A stretch of DNA of 64,000 nt from Drosophila persimilis (GCF_003286085.1 NW_020825288.1:24986001-25050000), one strand, 5' to 3'. Shown: positions 1 through 12,208, counted from the first letter of the stretch. Notes: generated by a model from the letters alone, not told the origin. A program made the numbers and translations.

Positions 1-1740
1 ATGCTGTTGCAATTTGCTGGCCTGTTGCGGGCGTTAAGGCAAATCATTTGTACATTTTCACAGTGGATTATGGTCTGCCTGCCCCCCTGCCCCCCTGGAC
101 CCTGTTTCTTGATTTCTGATGATAATGCTCATAATTTGTGAGGCCTAGCCTGCATATATTCCTCCTGTTTGCTGTGTTTTTCGTTGCCTACTTTTTTGGG
201 CATGATATATGCGCCAGCATGCTTGACAATGATTTGTGCTAATGAGAGCGAGCCAGGAGACAGGGCCAGGGAATATCCTCATCGAGGATTACTCTAAAAC
301 CCGAAACCAAAGTCCGTGTTGGAAAGATTCTTGCATTTAATTGGCATTTTTCTGTGGGCGAAGGAGGAGGGTCAAAGTTTTTTAATAAAGAGTAGCCGCC
401 TAGGAATTTCCCATGCAAATGAATATTTACCCCCACGACAGTTCCGTTCCTCTCTTCATTCCGACTCAGTTGATTTTCATTTTCATTTTCATTTTGGCCA
501 TTTAGCCAGCGACCTCAAGTGCGGGTCCGGACCGGCATCCGTCCGGCACCGCCCCTGCCCATGCCCCGTGTATACACAATTGTCTACGGATTTTCAATAT
601 TATTTGGCTGCGGTCTTCCGATATACAAAAATGCTTCAGTTCAGTCCGCTACCCCTCGGGCCATCTGCTACCATCATCTTGGGTTCATTGTGGGTGTGAA
701 ATTGTGGAAAACTGACTGACTGCGACTGTCAGCGGGCACTGAATACATTCATTGTAACCGATTTCAATTGGGCATTTTATTTTATATTTGAATTTTAAAA
801 TTCCTTCCGCTCCGGCAAAAGGGCGACAGGCGACAGGAAAATGGACAATTTGTGTTTGTGGCAATTGATTGGCAAATACTGTCCGGCCAAATGAAAAGGT
901 TTTCTGATTAATACGCACTGACAGCAAGTCAGGGTAGAATAAAAATGGAAGCGAAATATTTGCACATCGTTGAGAATCCTGGGAAGTACTTTACTTTAAA
1001 TACGGTTTGAGGTGGGCAGGGAACAAGCAGTTGAACAAATGGGAAAAAAACAATAGAAGTTAGAAGTTAGTTTACAAAACAGTAACATTTTTTGAGATAG
1101 CTTCAAAACTGAACTTTCGCACTGAAACATTCGGGCGGACAGGACCAAATAGACTTTAGAAACAGGTTTGAATCTAGATCCGCGCCGATGAGGATAGTTA
1201 CATTTTTCCTGATGCGCAACACATACCAACGGACCAGCCATGTTCGAATGGCTGTCCATAGCACCAATCAGCACTTTCGGATGAGTGGAATATTAAATAT
1301 TTGGCATGTACTCGAATGCGAGATAAAGAAACGAAGCGGATGTAGATATGTATGTATATGCTTGAAGTACTTGTTGGCGTGGTCTGCAATTTTCTCTGTG
1401 AGTTTCAGTTACGTAGCAGCGCGGATGTCTCCGTTTCAATGATATTTGTTGATTTAGTTCATCTCGTGCCTCTTGAGATTGATATTCACGCAATTGCGAC
1501 ATGCTCACACGCACATATACGTTGTCTTGTTGGTTCGTTCGCCTTAGAACCTTTTCCCCAATTTGAATATACCTTGTTCAACGGATAAAATAGATAAAAG
1601 CCACAGAGACATCCAAAAGATATGCCAAACTTGTGATAAGTATGTAGTAAGTAGAGAATAAGCCTTCCTCTCTAAGATATATGTACATACCTACAATATA
1701 ATTTGACGATTTTGGATCTATGTACTTTTTTGTATTTAAA
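1..1740. other. Non-coding stretch
   Basis: No ORF here has coding-like composition, a plausible signal peptide or credible splice sites. Short open frames up to 127 codons overlap on both strands and look random. Confidence 0.6.
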
Positions 1741-2110
1741 AAAACAAGTTGGCTAAGGCCGGGGCTATGCTTTTATACCCGGTACCCAGCCAGCATACAT
1801 TTAAGCTTATTTTATTTTATGGGAGATTTGTATTATCGGTTTACAGTTACATCATCAGTTATTTGATCTCGCCAGCGGGCGCACACTGCACACTTGCGTT
1901 TATAGTCTTTGAGAACTAGACGTGAAACAAGACGGACGGACAGACACGGCTTCATCGACTCTTTTATTGATGCAGATCAATAATTCGTATACTCTATGGG
2001 GTCGGAAGCGCTTCTCTCTGGGTGCTACATACATCGCTTTTCCCCAAAAATGGAATATATCCTTATAATCTTCAAGCACCGAGTATATAACGAACTAAGA
2101 CCAGAAGCTT
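1741..2110 (-). mobile_element. DINE-1/INE-1-like Helitron fragment
   Basis: The segment carries hallmarks I associate with Drosophila DINE-1/INE-1: a run reading GACGGACGGACAGACACGG followed by TTCATCGACTC, a GATGCAGATCAATAATTCGTAT block, CTCTATGGGGTCGGAAGCG, and a TACATACAT stretch. Read on the minus strand these match the order of the internal INE-1 consensus as I remember it. A related piece lies in an InR intron near 47.2-47.5 kb in the opposite orientation. No coding capacity. Boundaries are approximate. Confidence 0.6.
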
Positions 2111-2857
2111 TGATTTTCTAAAGAAAAACTGTGCGCAAATCGATGTATCAACTACTGGAGCTGACTAATCCACAACCGATCGAACTTTGCACTTAACTTG
2201 GCAGTCTGTGAACTCCTTGGGAGAACCCAACCATAGCTTTACGCATCATTTGAGCGCCTTAAAGTCGACTAAACTCGTAAAAGAAAAAGTTACTCAATGC
2301 CCAACTTGCATGCAAATTACAGGCAATAAAACGTGGCACATCCAATGCTTAGGCGAACTTCTGCTACAAGAGCCAAAGCAGATTATTCTTTATTGTTTAG
2401 ACAATGACAGAAACACACGGGCAGGACGAAAGTCCTTGTGGCAATTCTCACATCATGCGATTGGCATTGAGATTGCGTCTTGGCTTGGAGAAATTCCCAA
2501 GGCTGTCATATCGTATGTTAGGACAACAAACACGCCGCCCGACACGAGGGATATGCAAATTTGTCATCCAACAAACCAAACAGAAAAAACACATATATGT
2601 ACATAGGAGTGAAGGAGTGAAATAATCATAAAAACGTCAAGCCCAGACAAAGACAATGGCGTGGGGGAAAACAATCCTGAATTGAATTTTTATCTATTGT
2701 ATTGGCCATAAAGTCACATTGTCACATGTATAAAATGATTATTGTTTACTCTTAAAATTTCTCTAGGCATGGCTAGGAGGATGGAGGATATGGCGGAATG
2801 TGGATTGTGGTTGTGACTGTGGGCATGGCCGTTGGAATGAGTAAAAAGTTGAGTTAA
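2111..2857. other. Non-coding stretch
   Basis: An open frame of 139 codons at 2187-2606 has no recognisable domain, no promoter and a second overlapping open frame, so I treat it as chance. Nothing else is visible. Confidence 0.5.
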
Positions 2858-2929
2858 GGGCTCAACCGGGATTTGAACCCGGGACCTCTCGCACCCAAAG
2901 CGAGAATCATACCCCTAGACCATTGAGCC
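2858..2929 (-). tRNA. tRNA-Pro (TGG)
   Basis: On the minus strand the 72-base cloverleaf has acceptor GGCTCAA/TTGAGCC, an anticodon loop TTTGGGT (anticodon TGG), a TTCAAAT T-loop and discriminator C. The same gene recurs at 17152-17223 and 19149-19220. It decodes CCN proline codons by wobble. No intron. Confidence 0.97.
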
Positions 2930-3873
2930 GCACATGATACAATCGGTGCATTTTGAGTTTTTCAGCTTCCAATTGTATCTCAAAGATGCAATCAACTATT
3001 TGCATCCAACTAACGGATACATTCGTCGCGTAGCCAACTATTGGATACATCTTTGGCATGCATAATGAGGCAGCGATTAATGAGATTGAAATGAGTTGAA
3101 ATCAACAAGCCAGTTTCAATCGTCTCACTTATGTGAGCTGCATTTATGCATAATTCAGTTGGGCTAACTTTAACCCTTGTGGGCCATACAATTTCTACGA
3201 GGTGAGAGTGCTAAATGGAACGAAGTTTGATAGCTTTACACCCAGATAAAAAAGCCCTGAGAATCGAATATTTAAACTTAGATTTGAATATTGATACCAT
3301 TATATTTGCACCGAGAGTGGAAATTGTAAAAGTTCACATACATATATTTTACCATTAATATGAGATGAATTTTAGATCTAAATATATTTCCTACAAATTG
3401 TATATAATAACTTTATTTTATTATATTTGATACTTATATTAAAAATGAACCATATTAAAAAGAATTTTTAATTCATTTATATTTAAATCAAAGTGTGTTA
3501 TATTTAATTTCACTATGTTTGTATTTAAAACCCGAATATTAAATTGAAATACGGATGTATTTCTTTTTGTTCTCCCAGTGCATATAAATAAGATAATAAG
3601 TACTTATTTGGAACACTTCTTTGAATGATTAAATCGCAAATTGTACTTTTCAATTGTTTTTATTCGTCTTTAATGTTTTAAGATTTATCTGTGAACTTTC
3701 TGAAGTAATATAAACTCTAAAGATGTATTCAGAAGATGCCTTCACAATGTACAATACCTATATACCTGTATGCACGTGTAATACATATTTTTGAAGGGTT
3801 AATTTTCACCAAATAGTATGTTTCGTTAGTAGTTTTTTCTTTTAAAGGCCTTGAAATTGACGAAACATACGAA
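2930..3873. other. AT-rich intergenic DNA
   Basis: Spacer between divergently oriented tRNA-Pro and tRNA-Ala. It is strongly AT-rich from about 3280 to 3720. I see no gene. Confidence 0.6.
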
Positions 3874-3946
3874 GGGGATGTAGCTCAGATGGTAGAGCGC
3901 TCGCTTAGCATGTGAGAGGTACGGGGATCGATGCCCCGCATCTCCA
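3874..3946 (+). tRNA. tRNA-Ala (AGC)
   Basis: A 73-base cloverleaf: acceptor GGGGATG/CATCTCC, anticodon loop TTAGCAT (anticodon AGC), B-box GGGGATCGATGCC, discriminator A. A-rich/T-rich 3' flank provides a Pol III stop (TTTTTT at about 3954). Identical copies occur at 14629, 16909 and 18927. Confidence 0.97.
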
Positions 3947-4577
3947 GCAGGATATTTTTTATTATTTAAAGTAACTTTTCCTTTTCGCCTTTTTATTCCT
4001 TTTCAATTAAACTTACCCTCATCAGCGCATTGCTGATATATTGACTTTTAATCGCTGCAGCCGGAGTTCCATAATTTTTCACAGCACGCCAGCTGACTCA
4101 TCAGATTTTTTCTTTGTCTCTGGGCTCTTTCTGGGCATGCTTTTAATTTAATTTGAAAAGTTTTGCATGCCCATTTGGCACATTTAACCCCTTCGCTGGG
4201 GCCCAAGCTGAAATAGACGAAAAAATAAAAAGAAATATCATAAATAATGATGATAACGTCCCAAGTTTCCGAGGGCATGGCTATGGCACAAATAGCCACA
4301 CCCAAGAACCCACCCACCCCAAATACAATTATCTGGACGGCGGGCAAAGAAAGGACCGAGAAGAAAAATATGACAATTAGGCGCGTAAACTAATTGAGGC
4401 TGGCAGCAGGAAATTTGAGGGATTAGAAAGGGTGCGAAGGCTAAAGTTTAAAATTTGAATCAAGGAGAAAGAGCTGAACGATACCAAAAAGAAAGGGAAC
4501 CATATCAAATTGATCTACAAACTTAATATGGAAAATATGTTAATAAATTCATTTTATTACAGCTAATAATGAAACAA
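3947..4577. other. Non-coding stretch
   Basis: Only short chance open frames. The right-hand end probably contains the 3' UTR of the Rpn12-like gene. A minus-strand AATAAA (TTTATT at about 4552) could be its polyadenylation signal. Confidence 0.5.
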
Positions 4578-5369
4578 TCAAACAATTTTCTCTAGCTCAG
4601 TGGCATAGGATAAATTATGTGTAGCTATATCGTTGGCCGGAACCTCATCCTTGGGCTTGATGTTCAATGCGGCATAATCGTAGTTCCCGTGAGCATCCAG
4701 GGTCCAGTGGCGGCGTTCGACCAACTCCAGAAGCTCCTTTCCGCCTGCACGAAGGCCCAGGCGCTGGGCCGCCTGCTTGGGGGTCATCTTCAGGTAGGAC
4801 TTCTCGATGCAGGAGGCAATCTCCTCGCGGGCCGTGTGCACCAGCATGTCCATGAAGTTGCCATAGATCTCCGAGGGCATGGACTTCTTGGCCTCCAGTA
4901 TTTTGTTGTAGCGTCCCTCCATGAAGTAGTTCTCGAGGGCCAGCACGGGCATGATGAAGCGATCCTGGAGCGGCAGGGCCGACGGCAGTCGCTCGAGTGC
5001 GATGTGGAAGTCGGCGATGCGATTTGTGGCCAGCATATAGAGCAGGCTCAGACCAATCATCTTGTGCATCTCCTGTGAGGGTTCCAGGAACTTGTCGTAG
5101 TCGTAGTAGTACATTTTCAGCTGGGCCATGTACCGCTCAAAGGCGGCGTAGTCCTTGACGGTGATGCTGTGCTCCACTGCGATCTCCAGCACATCGCGGG
5201 ACCTCACCAGTTGATCCTTCTGCTGGGGGTTGGACTTTGACACCTCATGGGGCATCAAGAATCCTCCAAGAATCTCCAGCTTGAAAATGCCCAAAAGTTG
5301 ACCACAGCGCATAAGATTCGGGGCTCGTTTGCTCCATTCGGCCTTTATATCTTTGTATAGATTGGACAT
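4578..5369 (-). CDS. Rpn12R: 26S proteasome regulatory subunit Rpn12-like (PSMD8 family)
   Basis: A single-exon 263-aa protein. The family (Rpn12/PSMD8) is a lid subunit of the 19S regulatory particle with a CSN8/PSMD8/EIF3K-type fold that ends in a short PCI-like winged helix. Visible family features are the start MSNLYKDIKAEWSKR, the central block ERYMAQLKMYYYDY, the MEGRYNKILEAK segment, REEIASCIEKSYLKM and the C-terminus SYATELEKIV. Length matches the family (about 264 aa). The gene is intronless and rather diverged from the conserved Rpn12. In Drosophila a testis-biased paralogue called Rpn12R exists, and I think this is that copy or an equivalent retrocopy; the paralogue assignment is inference. 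Just upstream, TTTATACAG before the ATG could be a 5' UTR splice acceptor. Frame is intact, so probably functional. Confidence 0.85.
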   Translation of the reverse strand: MSNLYKDIKAEWSKRAPNLMRCGQLLGIFKLEILGGFLMPHEVSKSNPQQKDQLVRSRDVLEIAVEHSITVKDYAAFERYMAQLKMYYYDYDKFLEPSQEMHKMIGLSLLYMLATNRIADFHIALERLPSALPLQDRFIMPVLALENYFMEGRYNKILEAKKSMPSEIYGNFMDMLVHTAREEIASCIEKSYLKMTPKQAAQRLGLRAGGKELLELVERRHWTLDAHGNYDYAALNIKPKDEVPANDIATHNLSYATELEKIV

Positions 5370-7394
5370 GATACTTCCTTCTGTATAAAGAAATTTGGTT
5401 TAAGAATCTTCAACCTTAAAACACAGAAAATATGTTAATTAGATCTGACTTTGGCAGTGGGGAGCACAGTTTTGCCCAACGAGTAATTTTCCAGTAATTT
5501 TAGTAATTTAGTTCGACTTTGACGACTGAAAAGAGTCTGAATAAATTGATTTTACTCTCTTAATAAATTTGAAAGTGTATGCTAGGCCTACTTTGATTTC
5601 GCATTTTCTTCATCTTGAAAAAACTGTCAAAAACCTGGGACGAGGTAAAAAAGTTATCCCCAGATGTTACCAGATGTTTATTTTTACTATATTTCATTTT
5701 TAAAGCCTTCTCCCTGCCTTTACTTTTCCTCTTCTTCGGCACCTTTTGGGCTCTTTTCCTCTTTAGATTATTTTTTATTGTTGGCCTGGCTCAAGTTTGT
5801 GGCTCAATATAAATCACAAAACTGTAGCCATTCTAGATTTATGAGCTGCTAAATATGCTGGCGAGGGTGGGTCGTGGCTTGGACATTTTAGCCAAAAAAC
5901 TTTGTCCACATATCAAACTTTAAAACGCAATTACCATATATGTATCTACGAGTGCAAATGTATCTGTTTGTGAGCTTTTGCACCCTGTATGTGTCGGTCC
6001 TCGTCTGTGTTGTCTTTTACTTGCTCGGATAAACAAAACAAGGTCCTAAATAAACAAAACGAGAAAAAGAATCACCAGAAAATGAGTAAAAAGTTGCACC
6101 AGACAAAAATACCATTTGATTTTAATTGAAAAATAGCAACAACAAGAAAGTACTATCAAACAACCCCCCGAATATGGAAAACAAAAGGTGCTGAGTGATG
6201 GAATATAGTTGATGGTATCTGTCTAGAGGTATTAATCGATGAAGGGTTAATGAAGGATGAAGGGAAGATGGTATTTTATGAATAGGCCCCCTCAGAACTA
6301 AGTCCATCATATACAGTCATTGGTTCCAGTCTTTCTGATCTTTCAAGAAAGATGTCCTGATAAATGGAATCCTACTAAACTCAACTCCAACCCTCGAGGG
6401 AAATACTCGCATGGACTTTGAAACCAAACAAGCAATTACAATTTTTTTAGCGATAGATTTGAAAAAACAATTAAAGAGCGGATACAAAAACTTCTACTTA
6501 GAGACAGGACACAATGGATATATCGAAGGTGGATTAAATATATAGATACATCCACAAGCAATACCTTTCAAGAAACCCTTGTCACTCCCCATTGTACCTC
6601 AAAGATACATTACTTTTCTTGAGGGTACTTTCTCGCTTTTACCTTGAACTAAGCTTATGAAAATTATTCCAATTAATGACACACACTTTGCTCCTTCTTT
6701 CTCATCCTGGCAGAATCGCTCTCCCAACCGCACTTAAAATGCCATTAACAAAAGCACAAACAATTTTTACACTCCTCGTGCCAAGAAGAGCAGCCCAAAG
6801 CAAACAAGAACCAACTACTAGTACCAAAACAAAAAAAAGCAAAGAGCAGGAGGAACAACAACTACAATAGAAACCTACAGGAATTTCCTTTTTATTTATT
6901 TTTTCAACAACTTTTTACCTTTTTTCCCCAACTCATTTTCAAGTGTTTCCACTTAGTTTGGTGTTGTTGATGTTGTTGCTGCTGCTTTTGAGGGGAAAAC
7001 CATTAGAAAAGGGCAACTGGAAGACGAGACCCGTACTCCCAGGAGCAGCTTGGTCTTGGGTCCCGGAATCTTGATGGGGTTAGGCATTGTTTTTGTTGAC
7101 TTAAGTCAACAAGGTCGAGGGTTAATGAAAGTTGGCTTGAAAGCCTTGGTGTTGGTTCACGGTTTGCTGCTTAAGTTGTTCCCAATACTTTCGAGGGTGA
7201 TTGTGGGAAAGGACAGCAGATGGAATATATGGAGGTACTTTGATCAATTGTGGTAGCACGCTGCTTGCTTTGCCTTTATATTTGTATCTATATTTAGCAG
7301 CTCTTGCTCTCTATTTCAAGCTATTTTATTATTTCAAGTGTCCCCCTTCGAAGACCCCCTAAAGTTGCCTTTCGGCAAGGCAGTGTCCATCGCA
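5370..7394. other. Non-coding stretch
   Basis: About 2 kb with only short overlapping open frames (60-68 codons) and A/T-rich low-complexity sequence. It should contain the promoter of the Rpn12-like gene near 5370-5600. I see no TATA box of good quality. Nothing else recognised. Confidence 0.5.
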
Positions 7395-7467
7395 GTTTCC
7401 GTGGTGTAGTGGTTATCACATCCGCCTAACACGCGGAAGGCCCCCGGTTCAATCCCGGGCGGAAACA
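7395..7467 (+). tRNA. tRNA-Val (AAC)
   Basis: A 73-base cloverleaf: acceptor GTTTCCG/CGGAAAC, anticodon stem TCCGC/GCGGA enclosing loop CTAACAC (anticodon AAC), T-arm CCCGG TTCAATC CCGGG, discriminator A. A T-rich run follows shortly downstream (TTTATTTTT). Confidence 0.97.
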
Positions 7468-7535
7468 GTTGAAATATTTATTTTTACATTTTATACTACT
7501 TATCTTGTCACTCTTTTATTGAGATTCTATTTTGG

Positions 7536-9347
7536 TTATATCTGCATCATAGACTTAAACTTATCGCGTTGTTTCTTCTTCAATGCCTCGTACTTTTTCC
7601 GTTCAATATTTTTTATGAGAAATTCTTGGAATTTCTGACGCATAGCCAAAGAAAGACCCGTATTTCGTAAATCCAATTTTTCCAGAACCTTATTGCAGAT
7701 GATGATCTTTAGCAAATGTTTGCCAAACTCCTGAAATTAAAGGGAGTTTGATGATTGAAAAGATAGGAGTATTTAGAGCTCACCTCCCCCAGGGCATTGT
7801 TGGACATATCGATGTCCAGCAGCGCCGTGTGCTGACAAATCAGCATCATAAAAAGCTTGGTAATGGTCTCCGTAATGGAACACGAGCCCAGATCCAGCTC
7901 CTTGATGGGCATGGCCTGAAGGGTATGGAAGATAGCGGCTGCTCCGTCACTCTGTATGGGATTCAGACGCAGCACCAGTCGCTGCAAGGGCACATGCCTC
8001 AAAGTGCGACTGAGGATGTAAGCTCCTTCTTCAGCTAAGACAAAGTAACTCTATTATAGGAGTATGGCTAGAGGAACAAAGCGTCACTAACTGATCTTAT
8101 TGTTGGTCAGGTCCAAGACAGTTAGAGTGCCGAAAGACTCCCGGCCACAGGTTTCCAGAAAGCCGCGAATGCCGGCATCCCCCACCGCACAGTGGATGAA
8201 GGACAGTTCGCTCAGATGATGACAGCCCTTGTCCAAACTGTGGGCCAAGTATCGCATCTGATACGGCAACAGTTTGGTGTTGTGCAGACTGCAAGCCAAA
8301 AGATGAATCAATTAACATTCCCGAGTTTTCGAGTCTGTAGTCCTCACGAGAACTGCCGCAGCTCATGGCACTGACTGAGCCCCTTGGCCAGGAGCAGAAT
8401 ATCCCTGGGCGTCATTTGGTTACAGCCCGTTTGGTAATTACAGCCCGTCGTCTTGGTGCTGTAGCTCAGTCGCAGTTGGCGTAATTCCGGCAGATTGCTC
8501 AGCAGGTAATCGAGCGGAATGTGATCTGCAGATTGGATCGAAACGAGGCTCATACACTCTGCTGCAAGAGTAGAGGAAGCAAGAGTATCGCCACTTCGTT
8601 GACACTTCACTTCACTCACCGTTTCCCTCGGTGGAGGCTGGTGAGGGCTGGAGGAAATTTATCTCCAATTGATTTATGTACGCCGCACAGATGTCCAAGG
8701 TGGCCTGCACGTTGCCCTCCTGCTCGTAGTCGCCGGTTTGCATATTCTCAATAAACTCCTGCACATGTCGCTCCATGTAGATGTTAATCCAAGGCCGCTC
8801 CCTCCCGCGCGCCTGCAACGGGGCCGTCCTCCAGCGCTGTTCGTAGCCCCGCACCCAAAAGAAGTCGTCACGGATGTGCGAGCTGAGCAACTGCAGCGGT
8901 AGCTGGGTGTCCAGATGGCTGAGTATATAGTTACGGTCCTCGCGCCGTCCCAGTTGCTGGTATAGCGGCAGCTCTAGAGACAGACAATTTCAGGGATTGA
9001 GATTGTATTGGGGCTTTGGGTGTGGGTGTGGGCGTGGGTGCGAAGCACTCACCACTCCAGTTCTGTACGATGGCATCGAGCACAAGATGTCGCAGACTTT
9101 TCGCTTGATTTGTCTGGCCTTCGTGGGCTTCGTTCTGGGTCTGGTGCTGGCTTGTGTCCCATGATTTACCGCTAACTTTGGGCAGCTTGACATCCTTGAG
9201 ATTGAAATAGGCCTTGAAGGTGTCGATGGAGACGGTGCAGGGGAACTCACAATACGTGAAATCCATTTGAATATAGTTTCGGTCCGTCTGTCTGTCAGCT
9301 AGAGATACGATACTGAAGGAGTTGGAGACGACAGATAAACAATGCAC
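7536..9347 (-). CDS. Tcte1: DRC5/TCTE1-like leucine-rich-repeat protein (nexin-dynein regulatory complex)
   Basis: Six exons on the minus strand: 9347-9053, 8973-8620, 8561-8348, 8288-8092, 8034-7784, 7730-7536. All junctions are GT-AG and phases agree, giving 501 codons; human TCTE1 is about 498 aa. The N-terminal half has the family block with ILSHLDTQLPLQLLSSHI, then a W-rich stretch and ERHVQEFIENM. The C-terminal half has leucine-rich repeats (LRQLRLSY, LSELSFIHCAVGD, LTVLDLTNNKI, LQRLVLRLNPI, IKELDLGSCSI, LLDIDMSNNAL, LEKLDLRNTGL) and a basic coiled tail ending KKKQRDKFKSMMQI. Known role: DRC5 is part of the nexin-dynein regulatory complex of motile axonemes; in flies that implies sperm. 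The first ATG could instead be at 9266 (MDFTYCEF), and an extra upstream exon is possible. Family call is confident, start codon is not. Confidence 0.85.
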
Positions 9348-10666
9348 AATATATTAGTCCGGCTTTTGGGTTGCCAGGAAACTGTTGTCAACGGCTGTTC
9401 TTTTGTTGTTCAGAGAGTGTTGAGAAGGGTGCAATGGGAACAAAGGGAAGAGTTGAAATACTAGTGTTGGTAAAAAAGGAAACTACCAAGTAATCTGTAC
9501 AAAGAACTCAGGAACTGGTGTTCCTTTAGGTTAATTTTTTCCATCATCGTTGGAATGGATGAGAAAGTATTGGTCAGTATTGATTAAAAATAAAAGTAAA
9601 TTTATGTGCTAATCTTCGTCAAAAATTAAATACAACTTGAAAGTATTTTGAAGCTCATTCTAAACCTCATAAAATATGCAAAACTTTGGTATATCTCGCC
9701 TCCTTTGAGCTTCTCTGGCATTTGCATAACAAAGTCGTTTCGGCCAACGCGATAAAGCCTCAAGTGGCAAGCCGATTATGACCCTAATTACATGACATTA
9801 CAAGTCTACATTTATCCTGCACCTCCTCCGCATTACCCTAGTCCAGACAGTCCTCTTGGGAATATCAAAAATATTGACTTGGCATCTTTCATTGTGCCCA
9901 ATCAAGGCGGATATCTACCTGAGGATTAGGCCAGCTGACATGACTGGCTGCCACTGCCACACCGAGGTAGAGGCAGAGGCAGAGCCTTCGGCTTCGACTT
10001 TTCGGCTTCTCGACTTACTGTGGTGTAATTTTTATGGCTTAGCTAGGATTCAGCGGCGTCTGGGAATACTTATGCAAAGTATTTCCACGCATAAAACGAC
10101 GTTATTTATGTCTTGGCCTTGACGACGCGACGCGTTGGCCAAGAATTAATAACCAACCCCTCAATGGGTGTATTCTAGATGCTGTGTGCCTGCCATGATG
10201 CGCATTATTATGGCCAAATTATACACCTTATAAAACAGTTGCGCTTTTTTCATGCAGCGAAACCAAATTTTTATGTAAAGCAATTTATTTTGAATTATTT
10301 TTATGGCACTTAACGGTTGCGCTGCCTCAGCACCCATGCACGAGAGGGTAGCGTTGCTGTAGCCGTGGCTGACTAGCCAAAAATTGGTTTGTCATTGGGT
10401 ACCCTTCTCCTCACGGAGCTTTCCTCGGTTATTGTGCGAATTTGGTTAGATAAATTATGAGAAATCGATGCGGATATTGACAGCAGTTTGAGTGCTTGAA
10501 TAATAATGATAGCCAGCCGCCAAATGGAAATTTAAATCGATTGGAATCTTTAAAGGGATTCTAATATAAAATTTCGGGCAATGAAAGATAACTGTGGAGC
10601 GTTATACTGATTATAATTTTATTGGAACGTCATAAACAATTATACATTTTGTTTAAGTTTAACACC
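9348..10666. other. Non-coding stretch
   Basis: Spacer between the 5' end of the DRC5-like gene and the 3' end of AttD. The longest open frame (88 codons, 9856-10122) contains low-complexity GAGGCAGAGGCAGAG sequence and looks like chance. Confidence 0.5.
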
Positions 10667-11275
10667 TTAAAAATCATATCGGAGGTTGAGTCCGCCTCCA
10701 ATGTCGGACTTGCCGCGTAGTGGCCCACTCATGTGGCGCACGGCATTGCCGGTAGCATTCAGATTGAGGTTGCCACTGGGTGAAGTGTACAGGTTGGCCC
10801 TGCCAGTTGCCTGCATGGTAGTCACATCAAACTGGGGCACACGATTCACCCCCAACGCCGCGGAGTGATCGGCGGATGTCTGCATATTCAGTCCGGCCCC
10901 AAACTGATCGTGGGTGCGACTGTGACTGTGATACCCTGTGGCATTGAGCGTCGTGTTTTGGGTGTGGAGGAGATTCGCCTGGGCCGTGGCAGTGGTGGTG
11001 CTACCAATGCCCTCAATGTGACCATGCTGCACGGACAACCCATGGCCATTGCTGGTTGGATGGTGGAAAGTTAGTTAGATCGGGATTGCTCTTTAAGAAG
11101 ATAGGGGGACTCACGCATTTACTGCTCCGTAAACGCCCTTGGTGAAGGGGCCTCCAGTGCTTGGGGTCATGGCGAAGACTCCTGCTCTGGCATTGGCCTG
11201 ATCATGGCCAACCATCACTCCACATCTTGCGGAGGCCTCTCCTGTCTTGGGGTTTCCGGTTGCCTGACAATCCAT
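10667..11275 (-). CDS. AttD: Attacin-D, intracellular-type attacin
   Basis: Two exons, 11275-11115 and 11051-10667, joined at GT-AG with phase 2, giving 181 aa, the length I recall for AttD. Domains: an attacin N-terminal domain starting MDCQATGNPKTG with CGVMVGHDQANARAGVFA, then the glycine-rich attacin C-terminal repeats with HGLSVQHGHIEGIG, QANLLHTQNTTLNATGYH, RTHDQFGAGLNMQT and the terminal GGGLNLRYDF. As in AttD and unlike AttA-C, there is no signal peptide, so secretion by the classical route is not expected. Attacins are immune effectors against Gram-negative bacteria induced by the Imd/Relish pathway. A clean TATA box lies about 82-89 bp upstream of the ATG. I did not find a convincing perfect kappa-B palindrome within 400 bp. 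Intact. Confidence 0.93.
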
Positions 11276-11356
11276 TTCTTGGCCTTTCGATGCTTTTGAT
11301 TACGTTCTTGGACTGGATACTTCGTTTTCTGAATGGCTGCTGATGAGCAGGAGACG

Positions 11357-11364
11357 CTTTTATA
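11357..11364 (-). promoter_or_regulatory. TATA box of AttD
   Basis: TATAAAAG on the minus strand, 82 bases upstream of the AttD start codon. The start site would fall near 11330-11335 in a CATCAGCAGCC context, leaving a short 5' UTR. A TATA promoter fits an immune-inducible gene. Confidence 0.7.
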
Positions 11365-11927
11365 GGCTGATATCTTGTGGCACAAAAAGTACCCCACGGC
11401 TCGGTACTTTCCCGAGACATTTTCTCTTCTCGATCTGCACTGCTTCTTAATTTAGCCATGGGCATAGCTAAGAACCTAAGTTCATATAAAGGGGGATATG
11501 TATTTTGGGAATTGAAGTTAATTGAAAATAATTTGGGATAATTATAATAAATACTGAAAAGTTACTTGTATGCCAAGAAGTTCTGCAAAAATAAATTGAC
11601 CCTTTTTTACTACGTCCATGAAGATACACGATTATATGCAGCTTTATTTCCCCTATAGGCTTGAATGAGATCATCGGGGAGTCACCTGGAATGCAGATAA
11701 TTATACTTATATCCATGCGTATTTATTTAGTGAAACATCTCATCAAATATCAGAAATTGTTCCCCTAGATTCCAAAAAGTTTTCATGGTTTGATGAAATT
11801 GCTTTTCCTTGTTCGTCTCCAGATATACATCTATAGATATTCCTATTCCAATATTCAATCAGCATAATTAATTTCTTTACGGACGGAGAGAACTAATTAT
11901 TGGTGGTTGGACACGGCGGAATCAGTT
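11365..11927. other. AttD upstream / intergenic DNA
   Basis: Expected to hold AttD immune-response elements. Only imperfect kappa-B-like strings are visible, for example GGGGAGTCACC near 11676 and GGGAATTGA near 11508. No gene. Confidence 0.4.
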
Positions 11928-12001
11928 GGCGCCGTGGCTTAGTTGGTTAAAGCGCCTGTCTAGTAAACAGGAGATCGTGAGTTCGAATCTCGCCGGGGCC
12001 T
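11928..12001 (+). tRNA. tRNA-Thr (AGT), copy 1
   Basis: A 74-base cloverleaf: acceptor GGCGCCG/CGGGGCC with a G4-G69 mismatch, anticodon stem CTGT loop CTAGTAA (anticodon AGT), T-arm GTTCGAATC, discriminator T. Identical to copy 2, whose start is 207 bp further on. Confidence 0.97.
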
Positions 12002-12134
12002 TCGTCTAAGTGGATATATTATACATTTTTAAAAGCCAATATTTTGACCTGAACGACTTAGTTTATTGATCTTTTAAAAACTGGAACAATAATTTTATCA
12101 TTTTAGTATTACAAGTTTCCAAAACGGGGCAAGT

Positions 12135-12208
12135 GGCGCCGTGGCTTAGTTGGTTAAAGCGCCTGTCTAGTAAACAGGAGATCGTGAGTTCGAATCTCGC
12201 CGGGGCCT
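12135..12208 (+). tRNA. tRNA-Thr (AGT), copy 2
   Basis: Identical in sequence to the copy at 11928-12001, same strand. The intervening spacer is unrelated AT-rich DNA, so the duplication is old or gene-converted. TTTCTTTTTTT downstream serves as Pol III terminator. Confidence 0.97.

Noticed and set aside
11480..11690. Possible kappa-B sites upstream of AttD
   Set aside because: Strings such as GGGGAGTCACC and GGGAATTGA fit the Relish consensus only partly.
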